From contig CAZAZY010000011.1 of the NCBI GenBank assembly GCA_964489785.1, positions 1 through 24,356 of the forward strand: 24,356 nt of DNA, given 5' to 3'. Under the pieces are notes generated by a model that worked only from the letters and a program-made list of their open reading frames with translations, did not search any database and was not told where the DNA came from. The stretch is from JAIPIY01 sp964489785 (GTDB lineage: Bacteria; Patescibacteriota; Minisyncoccia; Phycocordibacterales; UBA1006). Shown here in pieces: positions 23,901-24,356 of this stretch (within the stretch, counting starts at the first letter, position 1; each line of letters starts with the position of its first letter). Both the position numbers and the translations under genes were made by a program.

Positions 23901-24165
23901 CTTCGAAAGACAATTTATTTGCCTTTGCATAATATTCATCATGTTTTGCTTCGCCGACAGTAAGTTCAGTAAATTCTAGTTTGAATTTTTTTCCAGAATA
24001 ATCTTCGATAGGAGAAAATTCTTTGAATACATCTGCAATACCATCACGCAAAAACCATTCATGTGATGCGACTTGATTCTCTACCAGGTTTGGTACCGGA
24101 ACCATTGGTTTTCGGTATTTTGAAAAGAATTTCTTTTCCACAACTGCACTTTTTTTCTTTGACAT
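20977..24165 (-). CDS. rpoB: RNA polymerase beta subunit
   Basis: The 1062-residue beta subunit, shorter than E. coli RpoB (1342), without its lineage-specific insertions. Clear landmarks are [18 protein letters not shown] (fork loop/rifampicin region, about 383-400), [21 protein letters not shown], the PEGPNIGL block, and near the C-terminus [13 protein letters not shown] and the Sw3/clamp region [24 protein letters not shown]. The start is the ATG at 24165; a TTG at 24180 extends the frame by five residues without support. Three residues that normally contact rifampicin differ (see findings). First gene of the rpoB-rpoC-dnaG-rpoD run; its promoter is at the right edge and it has a leader of about 150 nt. 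Confidence 0.99.
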   Translation of the reverse strand: [1062 protein letters not shown]

Positions 24166-24230
24166 ACAATACAAAACCAACCCGATATGGGTGGCTATAA
24201 TTACGTGACTACACGCTTGCTATGAATAAG

Positions 24231-24257
24231 AAACAAACCATGACCCGTGGTTTGTTT
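24231..24257 (-). promoter_or_regulatory. Hairpin in the rpoB leader, possible attenuator
   Basis: Perfect 10-bp inverted repeat AAACAAACCA (24231-24240) and TGGTTTGTTT (24248-24257), loop of seven. In the transcript it sits between the promoter and rpoB, some 65 nt before the start codon, and is followed by the pyrimidine-rich CTTATTC. It is AT-rich (3 GC pairs) and lacks a strong U run, so it would at most be a partial terminator or a protein-binding site. Confidence 0.5.
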
Positions 24258-24323
24258 ATGCACCGAAACAAAAAGAAGAATCGTTCTTACCGCAACACAA
24301 TCATTTCTGTCTTTATGAAATAC

Positions 24324-24351
24324 AGTATACGGAAAAACAATAAAAAGTCAA
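24324..24351 (-). promoter_or_regulatory. Promoter of the rpoB-rpoC-dnaG-rpoD run
   Basis: Minus strand: TTGACT (24351-24346), 16-nt spacer, TATACT (24329-24324), each 5/6 to consensus. The predicted start is near 24317, leaving about 150 nt of leader before rpoB. Upstream genes are outside the window, so read-through from them cannot be excluded. Confidence 0.7.
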
Positions 24352-24356
24352 TATTA

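Noticed and set aside
24222..24356. Open frame on the plus strand (starts MNKKQTMTRGLFMHRNKKK) running off the right edge, with TATAAT at 24196-24201
   Set aside because: It lies over the rpoB promoter and leader hairpin on the other strand, has a low-complexity basic composition, and the TATAAT has no matching -35. A real divergent gene cannot be shown.

Overview
The window looks like a core-gene region of a small, AT-rich bacterial genome, most plausibly a candidate-phyla-radiation (Patescibacteria, perhaps Parcubacteria-like) organism. This rests on compact housekeeping proteins (a 417-residue prolyl-tRNA synthetase without room for the editing insert, a 197-residue EF-Ts), very tight gene packing, several orphan membrane or surface proteins, and start codons without recognisable Shine-Dalgarno sequences. 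No marker gene fixes the taxon, so this is inference. All intact genes read through under the standard code, and the 17 visible stops are 13 TAA, 4 TAG and no TGA.

Left block, minus strand (1-6128): one operon proS-mreB-mreC-tgt-uvrB, with gaps of 16 nt, a 23-nt overlap, 7 nt and 5 nt. It joins translation, cell shape, tRNA modification and excision repair. uvrB runs off the left edge. A divergent promoter region (6129-6302) separates proS from an orphan 171-codon gene that has its own promoter and terminator.

Centre-left, plus strand (6910-8892): rpsB-tsf-small membrane protein-tRNA-Thr(TGT), behind a strong promoter and a structured leader, ending in a hairpin that can also serve as terminator for the convergent gene on the other strand.

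Centre, minus strand (8894-14131): accessory genes, read in the direction of transcription: a GT2 polysaccharide-synthase-like glycosyltransferase with a membrane-anchored thioredoxin-like protein; a secreted or pilin-like surface protein; a PIF1-type helicase with a C-terminal helix-turn-helix; and a six-helix membrane protein with conserved-looking acidic/His motifs.

Right block, minus strand (14185-24356): rpoB-rpoC-dnaG-rpoD in one co-directional run (gaps 20, 54 and 4 nt), behind a strong promoter and a leader of about 150 nt containing a hairpin. This groups RNA polymerase beta, beta', primase and the primary sigma factor. The sigma factor has a roughly 76-residue lysine-rich, histone-H1-like N-terminal tail.

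I found no CRISPR array, insertion sequence, phage gene, toxin-antitoxin pair or defence cluster, and no clear multi-gene novel system. The most interesting signals are the basic sigma-factor tail, the altered rifampicin pocket of RpoB, the recurrent near-leaderless promoter layout with a repeated TATACT -10 box, and the structured leaders of rpsB and rpoB.
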